A stretch of DNA of 7,221 nt from an uncultured Collinsella sp. (GTDB lineage Bacteria; Actinomycetota; Coriobacteriia; Coriobacteriales; Coriobacteriaceae): assembly GCA_900551305.1 (NCBI GenBank), contig URVK01000076.1, forward strand, positions 1 to 7,221, given 5' to 3'. Each line of letters starts with the position of its first letter. Position 1 is the first letter of the stretch. The notes under the pieces were generated by a model. It was not told the origin of the DNA. It worked only from the letters and a program-made list of their open reading frames with translations, and did not search any database. Positions 1-6,295 of this stretch are shown here, in pieces. Both the position numbers and the translations under genes were made by a program.

Positions 1-438
1 GGCGGTATGCTGACCAACTTCGTCACCATCCGCTCCCGCATCAACCGCATGGAGGAGCTCGAGGCCATGGTCGAGGACGGCCGCATGGCTGTTCTGCCTA
101 AGAAGGAGCAGGCTGTTCTCGGCAAGGAGCTCACCAAGCTCCAGACCAACCTCGGTGGCGCCCGCGACATGAAGGGTCTGCCCCAGGCTCTCTTCGTCAT
201 CGACACCAAGCGCGAGGAGAACGCCATCAAGGAGGCTCAGCGCCTGAACATCCCCGTCGTCGCCCTGATCGACACCAACTCCGATCCCGACGAGGTCGAG
301 TACGGCATCCCCTGCAACGATGACGCTATCTCCGCTGTCACCCTTATGTGCGAGCTCATGGCTGACGCCTGCCTCGCTGGCTCTGGTAAGGAGCAGGTCT
401 CCGAGGCCGAGATGGCCGCTGAGCCCAAGGCCGAGTAA
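1..438 (+). CDS. rpsB: 30S ribosomal protein S2 (3' part, 5' end outside window)
   Basis: Ribosomal protein S2 sits on the back of the 30S subunit, between head and body, and is needed for S1 docking. The window opens in frame with Gly-Gly before MLTNFVTIRSRINRMEELE, which matches the family's WLGGMLTN region. Roughly the first 100 residues are therefore missing, and 145 residues remain of a protein that is usually 230-260 long. The second S2 signature is clear: the stretch from PQALFVIDTKREENAIKEA through IPVVALIDTNSDPD. The C-terminal tail is Glu/Ala-rich and ends in TAA. Codon use is strongly biased towards GAG, AAG, CTC and GCT, as expected for a highly expressed gene. tsf follows after 45 bases, the standard rpsB-tsf pairing. 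Identification is certain; the true start is not visible. Confidence 0.98.
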   Translation, partial: GGMLTNFVTIRSRINRMEELEAMVEDGRMAVLPKKEQAVLGKELTKLQTNLGGARDMKGLPQALFVIDTKREENAIKEAQRLNIPVVALIDTNSDPDEVEYGIPCNDDAISAVTLMCELMADACLAGSGKEQVSEAEMAAEPKAE

Positions 439-483
439 ATCAGTCTTAGTTAATTCTTTTTCATCTCTTTGAAAGGAACCACA

Positions 484-1353
484 ATGGCCCAGATTACCGC
501 CGCTATGGTCAAGCAGCTCCGCGAGATGACCGACTCCCCGATGATGGAGTGCAAGAAGGCTCTCGTCGAGGCTGACGGCGACATGGACGCCGCTGTCGAC
601 GTTCTGCGTAAGAACGGCCTTGCCAAGGCTGCCAAGAAGGCTGGCCGTGAGACCAACGAGGGCGCTGTCGCCGCGTTCGTCTCCGAGGATGGCAAGACCG
701 GCGCTCTGCTCGAGCTCTCCTGCGAGACCGACTTCGTTGGCTCTAACGCCAAGTTCACCGGCTTTGCTTCCAAGGTCGCTGAGGTTGTCGCTACCACCGA
801 GCCTGCTGACGTCGACGCTCTGCTCGAGAAGCCGATGGGCGAGGAGACCGTTTCCTCCGAGCTCACCGAGATGATTCACATCATGGGCGAGAACATGAAG
901 ATCTCCCGCTTCGCTGCCCGCAAGGCTGAGAACGGCGCGCTCGCTTCTTACATCCACATGGGTGGTAAGATCGGCGTCCTCGTCGAGTTCGCCTTCGAGA
1001 AGGCTGAGACCGCTCAGGCTGAATCCTTCAAGACCTTCGCTCACGACGTTGCCCTTCAGGTTGCCGCCGTCGCCCCGATCTGCGCTACCCGCGATCAGGT
1101 TCCGGCCGAGACCGTCGAGCACGAGAAGCAGATCTACATGGCTCAGGCTGCCGAGTCCGGTAAGCCCGAGGCTATCCAGGAGAAGATGGCTGTCGGCCGT
1201 CTGGAGAAGTTCTACAAGCAGTCCGTGCTCACCGAGCAGGAGTTCATCAAGGACAGCTCCCTCACCATCAAGAAGTACGCTGAGCAGGTCTCCAAGGAGC
1301 TCGGCGACACCATTACCGTCGTTGCCTTTGACCGTCTGGTCCGTGGCGAGTAA
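484..1353 (+). CDS. tsf: Translation elongation factor Ts (EF-Ts)
   Basis: EF-Ts is the cytosolic guanine-nucleotide exchange factor that releases GDP from EF-Tu. The product is 289 residues, close to the usual length of about 283. The N-terminal UBA-like domain (about residues 1-50) carries the first signature, LREMTDSPMMECKKAL (residues 12-27). The core carries the second signature, CETDFV (residues 80-85), whose Asp-Phe pair contacts EF-Tu. The rest is the duplicated core domain and a C-terminal helical module. I chose ATG 484 because GAAAGGA (471-477) lies 6 bases upstream and family members begin MAQIT. An in-frame TTG at 469 overlaps that ribosome binding site and would add five non-conserved residues. 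The gene ends 24 bases before a strong terminator, so rpsB-tsf looks like its own transcription unit. Confidence 0.98.
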   Translation: MAQITAAMVKQLREMTDSPMMECKKALVEADGDMDAAVDVLRKNGLAKAAKKAGRETNEGAVAAFVSEDGKTGALLELSCETDFVGSNAKFTGFASKVAEVVATTEPADVDALLEKPMGEETVSSELTEMIHIMGENMKISRFAARKAENGALASYIHMGGKIGVLVEFAFEKAETAQAESFKTFAHDVALQVAAVAPICATRDQVPAETVEHEKQIYMAQAAESGKPEAIQEKMAVGRLEKFYKQSVLTEQEFIKDSSLTIKKYAEQVSKELGDTITVVAFDRLVRGE

Positions 1354-1376
1354 ATAAGCTCTTGTAGCTGGTAATG

Positions 1377-1411
1377 AGCAGGCTGTGGGTTTTACTCACA
1401 GCCTGCTTTTT
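1377..1411 (+). terminator. Rho-independent terminator after tsf
   Basis: AGCAGGCTGTG (1377-1387) pairs perfectly with CACAGCCTGCT (1397-1407). The pairing can continue inward through G1388-T1396 (wobble), G1389-C1395 and T1390-A1394, which leaves a three-base TTT loop. The stem is followed at once by a T run (1407-1411). It begins 24 bases after the tsf stop and is oriented for + strand transcription. It should end the rpsB-tsf transcript, or at least reduce read-through into pyrH. Confidence 0.93.
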
Positions 1412-1414
1412 CAT

Positions 1415-1430
1415 GGCTCTTCTTAGAGCC
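1415..1430 (+). other. Small hairpin between the tsf terminator and the pyrH promoter
   Basis: GGCTCT (1415-1420) and AGAGCC (1425-1430) form a perfect 6-bp stem around a TCTT loop, followed by only TTT. It is too short to be a convincing terminator by itself. It lies directly upstream of the proposed -10 element, so it covers the -35 region of the next promoter. The hairpin could be a remnant, a backup stop for read-through, or an operator-like palindrome. The pairing is seen in the sequence; the function is unknown. Confidence 0.4.
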
Positions 1431-1432
1431 TT

Positions 1433-1441
1433 TGATAGAAT
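1433..1441 (+). promoter_or_regulatory. Candidate extended -10 promoter for pyrH operon
   Basis: TGATAGAAT fits an extended -10 element: TG, one base, then TAGAAT, which matches five of six positions of TATAAT. No good -35 box is visible at the usual spacing, but extended -10 promoters need it less. Transcription would begin near 1448-1450, leaving a short leader of about 22-25 bases before pyrH. The position just after the tsf terminator supports the call, since the pyrH-to-ispG block otherwise has no visible promoter of its own. Confidence 0.5.
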
Positions 1442-1457
1442 GTTGAGAGTTCAATCT

Positions 1458-1465
1458 AAAGGAGG
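1458..1465 (+). promoter_or_regulatory. Strong ribosome binding site fixing the TTG start of pyrH
   Basis: AAAGGAGG is a near-complete complement to the 16S rRNA 3' end and lies 6 bases before TTG 1472. It is what decides the start, because no in-frame ATG occurs before the conserved LKLSGEAL motif at residues 11-18. Confidence 0.9.
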
Positions 1466-1471
1466 ATCGCT

Positions 1472-2194
1472 TTGTCCGACATCCGATATAAACGCGTGCT
1501 TCTTAAGCTTTCCGGCGAAGCGCTGATGGGCGACGGCCAATATGGCATCGACCCCAAGGTTACCGACCATCTTGCTAAGCAGGTCAAGGAGCTGCTCGCC
1601 GTTGGCCATGAGGTCGGCGTCGTTGTCGGCGGCGGCAATATTTTCCGCGGCATGGCAGGTGCTGCCGGTGGCATGGAGCGTGCTCAGGCCGACTACATGG
1701 GCATGCTGGCAACCGTTATGAACGCGCTCGCCCTGCAGGATGCCTTCGAGCATAACGATGTTCCCTGCCGCGTGATGAGCGCTATCCAGATGAACGAGAT
1801 CTGCGAGCCCTATATTCGCCGTCGCGCCATCAACCACCTTTCCAAGGGCAACGTCGTTATCTTTGCCGCCGGTTCGGGCAATCCGTACTTTACGACCGAC
1901 ACCGCCGCGGCTCTTCGTGCGTGCGAGATCGGCGCCGAGATTCTGATTAAAGCCACCAAGGTTGACGGCATCTACGATAAGGATCCCGTCAAGTGCGCCG
2001 ATGCCGTCCGTTTTGACAAGATTACCTATCACGAGGTTCTCGTCCGCGGTCTGCAGGTTATGGATTCCACCGCTACGGCACTGTGCCAGGATAACCGTAT
2101 GCCGATTTTGGTCCTCAACATCGATGGCGAGGACACCGTCAAGCGCGCGCTCGCGGGTGAGCCCGTCGGCACGCTCGTCTATCAGGAGGATTAA
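1472..2194 (+). CDS. pyrH: Uridylate (UMP) kinase
   Basis: This is the bacterial UMP kinase, a cytosolic hexamer of the amino-acid-kinase fold. It phosphorylates UMP to UDP with ATP and so feeds all pyrimidine nucleotide synthesis. The 240-residue length is normal. Visible motifs are LKLSGEAL (residues 11-18, phosphate binding), GGGNIFRG (53-60), Asp74 in [17 protein letters not shown] (UMP contact), [13 protein letters not shown] (134-146) and [13 protein letters not shown] (160-172, nucleotide binding). The start is TTG, supported by the strong site AAAGGAGG. It is the first gene of the downstream unit. Its TAA ends two bases before the frr ATG, and the frr ribosome binding site lies inside its last codons, so the two are probably translationally coupled. 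Confidence 0.98.
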   Translation: MSDIRYKRVLLKLSGEALMGDGQYGIDPKVTDHLAKQVKELLAVGHEVGVVVGGGNIFRGMAGAAGGMERAQADYMGMLATVMNALALQDAFEHNDVPCRVMSAIQMNEICEPYIRRRAINHLSKGNVVIFAAGSGNPYFTTDTAAALRACEIGAEILIKATKVDGIYDKDPVKCADAVRFDKITYHEVLVRGLQVMDSTATALCQDNRMPILVLNIDGEDTVKRALAGEPVGTLVYQED

Positions 2195-2196
2195 GC

Positions 2197-2733
2197 ATGG
2201 CAGAGAACATCACCGCCCATATGGACAAGTCGCTCGAGTCCCTCAAGCATAACTTCTCCAAGGTCCGTACCGGCCGCGCCAATGCCAACATTCTGTCCGA
2301 CATCACCGTCGATTATTACGGTGTTCCCACGCCGGTCACGCAGGTTGCCGCCGACAAGACCCCCGAGGCCCACATGCTGCTCATCGAGCCGTGGGACAAG
2401 GCACTCATCAACGCTATCGTCAAGGCCATCGGCGCTTCCGATCTGGGTATTACCCCCAACTCCGATGGCACCGTCGTTCGTCTGCCGTTCCCGGCTCCCA
2501 CCGAGGAGCGCCGTCGCGAGCTCGTCAAGGAGTGCCGCGAGTACGCCGAGCAGGCCAAGGTGTCTATCCGTAACATCCGTCGCGACTTCAACAACAAGCT
2601 TGAGCGCGATGAGGAGCTCACCGAGGACGATGTCCGTCGCGAGCAGGCCAAGGTCCAGAAGCACACCGATGAGTATGTCGCCAAGGTCGAGGAGCTTCTG
2701 AAGGAAAAAGAAGCCGAGGTCATGGAGATCTAA
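2197..2733 (+). CDS. frr: Ribosome recycling factor
   Basis: RRF works with EF-G in the cytosol to split post-termination ribosomes from mRNA. The product has 178 residues, against about 185 for the family. It shows the N-terminal helix with FSKVRTGRANANIL (residues 20-33, including the Arg-Thr-Gly-Arg-Ala core), the domain II segment YYGVPTPVTQVA, and LPFPAPTEERRRELVK leading into the long C-terminal helices of the three-helix bundle (IRNIRRDFNN). ATG 2197 is preceded by AGGAGG (2184-2189) at 7 bases. It sits 2 bases after pyrH and 1 base before uppS. The pyrH-frr pair is widely conserved in bacteria. Confidence 0.98.
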   Translation: MAENITAHMDKSLESLKHNFSKVRTGRANANILSDITVDYYGVPTPVTQVAADKTPEAHMLLIEPWDKALINAIVKAIGASDLGITPNSDGTVVRLPFPAPTEERRRELVKECREYAEQAKVSIRNIRRDFNNKLERDEELTEDDVRREQAKVQKHTDEYVAKVEELLKEKEAEVMEI

Positions 2734-2734
2734 G

Positions 2735-3529
2735 GTGCAATACGACGAGCATAAACTGGTCGAGTACTTTGCCGACGCCCCTGCGGGCGTCGGTTTTTCC
2801 GACCTTGACCTCAATAACATTCCGCACCATATCTCGTGCATCATGGACGGCAATGGTCGTTGGGCCACATCGCGCGGTCTTGCACGCACCGAGGGCCACA
2901 AGGCGGGTATCGTCTCCCTTCGTGAGATTATTACCGCCTGCGTGCGTCTGGGCGTCGACGTGCTTTCGGCCTATGCGTTTTCTACCGAAAACTGGAACCG
3001 CCCGCAGCATGAGGTCAACGTCTTGATGCACCTGTTTGCCAAGACGTTTATCGACGAGCTGCCGCTTCTGAAGCGCGAAAACGTGCGCGTTGTCTTTTTG
3101 GGTGACATTTCCGCGCTGCCCAAGAAGACCCGCGACGTTTTTGAACGCGGTCTTGCCGAGTGCGCCAATCACACCGGCATGACGCTGGCGCTTGCCGTCA
3201 ACTACGGCGCGCGTGCCGAGATTACCCGCGCTGTCCGTCAGATCGCACTCGACGCTGCCGCCGGTAAGATCGATCCTGGCGCAATTGATGACGACATGGT
3301 GGCTTCCCACCTCTATACCGCCGGCCTTCCCGATCCTGAGCTTGTGATTCGCACTTCTGGTGAGCTGCGCCTTTCGAACTATCTGCTGTGGCAGGTGGCT
3401 TATTCCGAATTCTACGTCACCGATACCTATTGGCCCGACTTTGATCGTTGGGGCCTTGTCGACGCCATTTTGGCCTATCAGGGCCGTGACCGTAGGTTTG
3501 GTGGACTGAGCAAGACCGAGGAGGCTTAA
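2735..3529 (+). CDS. uppS: Undecaprenyl diphosphate synthase (cis-prenyltransferase)
   Basis: UppS adds isopentenyl units in cis to farnesyl diphosphate, making the C55 lipid carrier for peptidoglycan and other wall polymers. It acts at the cytosolic face of the membrane. The product has 264 residues, about 12 more than the E. coli enzyme. Key residues are visible with that constant offset: catalytic Asp38 in IMDGNGRW, His55 in GHKAG, the LSAYAFSTENW segment, NYGARAEI, Arg206, Arg212 and Ser214 in IRTSGELRLSN, and Glu225 in WQVAYSEFY. The start is GTG 2735, one base after frr, with GGAG (2724-2727) 7 bases upstream. No ATG, GTG or TTG occurs in frame before Met37, so the extra N-terminus is probably real. 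A terminator-like hairpin lies inside codons 13-22. Confidence 0.97.
   Translation: MQYDEHKLVEYFADAPAGVGFSDLDLNNIPHHISCIMDGNGRWATSRGLARTEGHKAGIVSLREIITACVRLGVDVLSAYAFSTENWNRPQHEVNVLMHLFAKTFIDELPLLKRENVRVVFLGDISALPKKTRDVFERGLAECANHTGMTLALAVNYGARAEITRAVRQIALDAAAGKIDPGAIDDDMVASHLYTAGLPDPELVIRTSGELRLSNYLLWQVAYSEFYVTDTYWPDFDRWGLVDAILAYQGRDRRFGGLSKTEEA
2772..2798 (+). terminator. Terminator-like hairpin inside the 5' end of uppS
   Basis: CCGACGCCC (2772-2780) pairs perfectly with GGGCGTCGG (2785-2793) around a CTGC loop, and TTTTT follows directly (2794-2798). This is the full layout of an intrinsic terminator on the + strand. It begins only 37 bases after the uppS GTG and lies within the reading frame, in the non-conserved N-terminal stretch (residues 13-22). 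Translating ribosomes would melt it, so it could act as a polarity or attenuation point, or mark the 3' end of a pyrH-frr transcript. The structure is seen directly; activity is inferred, and it could be chance in GC-rich coding DNA. Confidence 0.5.
3518..3524 (+). promoter_or_regulatory. Ribosome binding site fixing the GTG 3532 start of cdsA
   Basis: GAGGAGG in the last codons of uppS lies 7 bases before GTG 3532. No comparable site precedes ATG 3647, the first ATG in the frame that encodes the CdsA body. This is the main evidence that translation begins at 3532 and that the frame is broken before 3647-3660. Confidence 0.85.
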
Positions 3530-3531
3530 TC

Positions 3532-4453
3532 GTGTCCGATCGTCCCAAGGCATCTGCTCCCAAGACGCCTGCGCGCAAAGCTGCCACTGCGGGAACGCCT
3601 GCAGTGAAGAGCGGCACCGGTTCGTGGCTGGCGGGCTTTATTTCCCATGCCCCCGCCCGCGAGCATCAGTGCCGCTGCCGGTATCGTCTACGCCGTTGTC
3701 TTTATCCTGTGCCTGGTTTTGGGTATCGTGCCCACGGCCATCTTTGTTTCCGTCATGAGCGGTCTGTGCTGCTATGAGTTTTTCCGTATGACAAGGCTCG
3801 ATGGCAAGATGGCTAACGAGCGCATGGGTATCGCTGCCGCCGTGCTCTTTCCGCTGTCGGCGTTGGGCGATTCGATGCTGCTGAATGCCCTGCTTTTTGC
3901 CCTGATGCTCGCTGTGGGCATTTGGTATGTCTGGTCGCCGCGTACCCGTATATCCGATGTTGCCGTGACACTCATGGGTCCCATCTACACCGGTTTTATG
4001 CTGTCGGCTATCGTGCTGCTGCGCGATGCCGTGCCCGGTTTTGCCGGCGCCCTGCTTTCGGTGGGTGTTTGCGCGTCTCTCTGGGTCTCCGATTCGTTTG
4101 CCTATATCGTGGGTAGCCGTATCGGCAAACACAAGATGGTTCCCAAGATCTCTCCCAAAAAGAGCTGGGAGGGGTTTGTTGGCGGCATCCTGGGCTCGGT
4201 TTTGATTTGGCTCATCCTGTGGGCGACGCATTTCTTCAAGCTCAGCCTGCCCTATGCGCTGCTGTGCGGCGTGGTCGTGTCCATTCTGGGCGTTATCGGC
4301 GACCTTATCGAGTCGCGCATCAAGCGCGGTGTGGGCGTCAAAGATTCCGGCAACCTTATCCCGGGCCACGGCGGCATGCTCGATCGTAGCGATTCGCTTA
4401 TCTTCGGCTGCATCACCGCGCAGCTGATGCTGATGATCGGAGGCGTGCTGTAA
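3532..4453 (+). CDS. cdsA: Phosphatidate cytidylyltransferase (CDP-diacylglycerol synthase), frame broken near 3650
   Basis: CdsA is the membrane enzyme that makes CDP-diacylglycerol from phosphatidate and CTP, the branch point for phospholipids. Translation should begin at GTG 3532, 2 bases after uppS, and read an Ala/Lys/Pro-rich basic tail and then SWLAGFISH. From about 3650 the family sequence continues in another frame (open from ATG 3647). It has several membrane helices, KHKMVPKISPKKSWEGF, and the C-terminal signature at 4313-4393 (Ser, Lys-Arg, Lys-Asp, Pro-x-His-Gly-Gly, Asp-Arg). That signature ends DRSD, where the pattern expects a hydrophobic residue in place of Ser. Removing one C from the CCCCC run at 3650-3654 gives a single frame of 306 residues. 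The stop overlaps the dxr start (TAATG). The ATG 3647 form alone would be 268 residues and might work, but it lacks a ribosome binding site. Sequencing error is the likeliest cause. Confidence 0.9.
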
Positions 4454-5640
4454 TGTCATTCCAGACGACGTATGGCCCCGATGGACGCCTCCGTGTTGCC
4501 ATCCTGGGTTGTACGGGCTCCATCGGCACCCAGGCGCTCGATGTGTGCCGCCAGCATGCCGATCGCCTGCAGGCGACGGCGCTGTCCGTTAACTCCAGTA
4601 CCTCCGAGCTTGTTGCCGCTGCCCGCGAGTTCTCGGTTTCGGCGGTTGCCGTGGCCGATGTCGCTCATGGCGATGACGCCGTGCTGCAGGAGTTGCCCGA
4701 GGGAACGAAGCTCGGCGTTGGCGCGCAGGCGGTTTGCGAGCTCGCGCGTCGCGACGATGTCGACTGCGTACTCGTCGCTATTGTGGGTGCCGCCGGTCTC
4801 GAGGCGAGCCATGCGGCCTTGACCTCGAATAAGCGTCTTGCCCTTGCCAACAAGGAGTCCCTCGTCGTCGGTGGCGACTTGCTTATGCCGTTGGCGCAAC
4901 CGGGCCAGCTTATTCCAGTCGACTCTGAGCACTCCGCCATCTACCAGTGCTATCTGGGGGAGAACCCGCGCGAGGCTCATTGTATTTGGCTCACCTGCTC
5001 GGGCGGTCCGTTCTTTGGCCGCACGCGCGACGAGCTAGATCGCGTGACGCGTGCCGATGCCCTCGCACATCCCACGTGGGCCATGGGTGCTAAGATCACC
5101 ATCGACTCCGCCACCCTCATGAATAAGGGCCTGGAGCGCATTGAGGCCATGCATCTGTTTAACTGCGACCTCGATTTCATTAACGTGGTCGTGCAGCGTC
5201 AGTCCAAGATTCACTCTATGGTCGAGTTTGCCGACGGCTCCGTGATGGCGCATCTCGGTGCTTCCGACATGCGTATTCCCATCCAGTTCGCGTTCTCGTA
5301 TCCCGAGCGTTGGGATACCCCGGCGCCTCGTATCGATTTCCGCGAGCTGGGGCAGCTCACGTTTGATGCTGCCGACATGGATACCTTCCGCTGTCTGGCA
5401 CTGGCCGAGCGTGCCGGCAAGACGGGTGGCACCATGCCGTGCGTGCTCAATGCCGCCAACGAGGTCGCCGTCGATGCCTTCCTGCACGATGGCTGCAGCT
5501 TTACCGATATCGATCGCATTGTGGAATCCTGCATGGATGCCCACGATATGCAGGCGGTCGATTCGTTTGAGCAGCTTCGCGACATCGATGCGTGGGCGCG
5601 TGAAAAGGCTGCGCAGGTACTCGCCGCAACCCGTTCCTAA
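4453..5640 (+). CDS. dxr: 1-deoxy-D-xylulose 5-phosphate reductoisomerase
   Basis: Dxr catalyses the committed step of the MEP isoprenoid pathway, the NADPH-dependent rearrangement and reduction of DXP to MEP, in the cytosol. It is the target of fosmidomycin. The product has 395 residues, the usual length. Visible motifs are the NADPH-binding GCTGSIG (residues 19-25), LALANKESLVVGG, the metal ligands Asp157 and Glu159 in DSEHSAIYQC, TCSGGPF (substrate loop), Glu228 in LMNKGLERIEA, QSKIHSMVEF and the C-terminal NAANEVAVDAFL. ATG 4453 overlaps the cdsA stop by one base, and GGAGG (4439-4443) lies 9 bases upstream, so translation is probably coupled. It supplies precursors to UppS, encoded two genes upstream. 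Confidence 0.98.
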   Translation: MSFQTTYGPDGRLRVAILGCTGSIGTQALDVCRQHADRLQATALSVNSSTSELVAAAREFSVSAVAVADVAHGDDAVLQELPEGTKLGVGAQAVCELARRDDVDCVLVAIVGAAGLEASHAALTSNKRLALANKESLVVGGDLLMPLAQPGQLIPVDSEHSAIYQCYLGENPREAHCIWLTCSGGPFFGRTRDELDRVTRADALAHPTWAMGAKITIDSATLMNKGLERIEAMHLFNCDLDFINVVVQRQSKIHSMVEFADGSVMAHLGASDMRIPIQFAFSYPERWDTPAPRIDFRELGQLTFDAADMDTFRCLALAERAGKTGGTMPCVLNAANEVAVDAFLHDGCSFTDIDRIVESCMDAHDMQAVDSFEQLRDIDAWAREKAAQVLAATRS

Positions 5641-5665
5641 CCCATAAGGATTGCTTTTTCGTTTT

Positions 5666-6295
5666 ATGGATACTGTTCTGAGCGTTCTCTCATCGGTCTT
5701 TTGGGGCCTGCTGATGCTTTCCGTCCTCGTGTTTTTGCACGAGGGCGGCCACTTTTTGGCGGCGCGTGCCTGCGGCGTGCGTGTGACCGAGTTCTTTTTG
5801 GGCCTGCCGTGCCGCTTTGACATCCATTACACGTCGCGTCGCATTGGAACCAAGTTTGGCGTGACCCCGCTGCTGCTGGGTGGCTACGCTGCCATCTGCG
5901 GTATGGATCCGACCGATGTCTCCTGCGCCGATCGCGTGCTCGCGGCTATCTACCGTCATGGTCGCGTGACCGTGGCCGACCTTGCTGTCGAGCTCGAGCT
6001 TTCCGAGGAGGATGTGCTCGAGGCTTGTGCTCTGTTGCTGGGCTGGGGCTCCATCGCTCCCTGGTATGAGGAAGGGGAGAAACCCTCGCCGAGCTACTAT
6101 CCCACCAAGTATCAGACGCTGCCGCGAGACGCGGCGGGTTCGATCGAGAGCATGCGACTGCCGAGGGCGATGTGTGGGAGCTGCCGTGCGGCGAGGCTGA
6201 TTTCTTGGCGCAAGAGCGCTCGCACACTTATCTTGGCCAGGGCTTTCTCAAGCGCGCCTTTATGCTGCTCGCGGGCATTCTCGTCAATATCCTGA
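5666..6295 (+). CDS. rseP: RseP-type site-2 protease, N-terminal part (frame broken near 6138)
   Basis: This is the front part of a membrane M50 zinc metalloprotease that cuts substrates within the membrane. The first membrane helix runs into HEGGH (His25, Glu26, His29), the zinc-binding HExxH site, followed by FLAARACGVRVTEFFLG and a GGY segment (membrane-reentrant loop). Then comes an unusual insertion that looks like a winged helix (about residues 89-134). The family reading is good to about 6137. Beyond that, this frame uses rare codons (CGA, AGG) and is spurious up to its stop at 6295. I prefer ATG 5666. AAGGA (5646-5650) is 15 bases away, which is long, while TTG 5651 touches it directly and is too close. 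The gap to dxr is 25 bases. Confidence 0.88.
   Translation: MDTVLSVLSSVFWGLLMLSVLVFLHEGGHFLAARACGVRVTEFFLGLPCRFDIHYTSRRIGTKFGVTPLLLGGYAAICGMDPTDVSCADRVLAAIYRHGRVTVADLAVELELSEEDVLEACALLLGWGSIAPWYEEGEKPSPSYYPTKYQTLPRDAAGSIESMRLPRAMCGSCRAARLISWRKSARTLILARAFSSAPLCCSRAFSSIS
5930..6067 (+). other. Winged-helix-like insertion encoded within rseP
   Basis: Residues about 89-134 of RseP read DRVLAAIYRHGRVTVADLA, then VELELSEEDVLEACALLLGW and GSIAPW. The order is helix, a short turn with small and Val residues, a helix carrying Leu-Ala, a turn (LELSEED), a third helix and a GWGSI strand-like end. This resembles the winged helix-turn-helix of transcription factors, but here it sits in the cytosolic loop between the GGY segment and the second membrane helix. 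That loop is about 115 residues, against roughly 30 in the E. coli enzyme. The fold is inferred from the pattern of residues, not from a search. Confidence 0.55.

Noticed and set aside
1451..2032. 193-residue open frame on the - strand opposite pyrH
   Set aside because: It is antisense to a certain gene and shows no domain or promoter.
2720..3553. 277-residue open frame on the - strand opposite uppS
   Set aside because: It is a shadow of a clearly identified gene, with no family motifs.
3532..3777. A separate 81-residue small protein gene between uppS and cdsA
   Set aside because: It has a good ribosome binding site, but after about residue 40 the sequence is Arg/Cys-rich out-of-frame reading of cdsA. 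It is the displaced N-terminus of CdsA.
4033..4050. Small CCGG-TTTTG-CCGG inverted repeat in cdsA
   Set aside because: A stem of only four base pairs in GC-rich coding DNA is expected by chance.
3638..4459. 273-residue open frame on the - strand opposite cdsA
   Set aside because: It mirrors cdsA almost exactly, has low-complexity His/Gln-rich content with no recognisable domain, and arises from codon bias in GC-rich DNA.
5035..5823. 262-residue open frame on the - strand opposite dxr and early rseP
   Set aside because: It crosses two well-supported genes, has no recognisable features and is best explained by composition.
6128..6171. Programmed -1 frameshift making a short and a long RseP
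   Set aside because: There is no X-XXY-YYZ slippery heptamer and no clear downstream stimulator. A missing base in GGGTT is simpler, especially with a second indel in cdsA.
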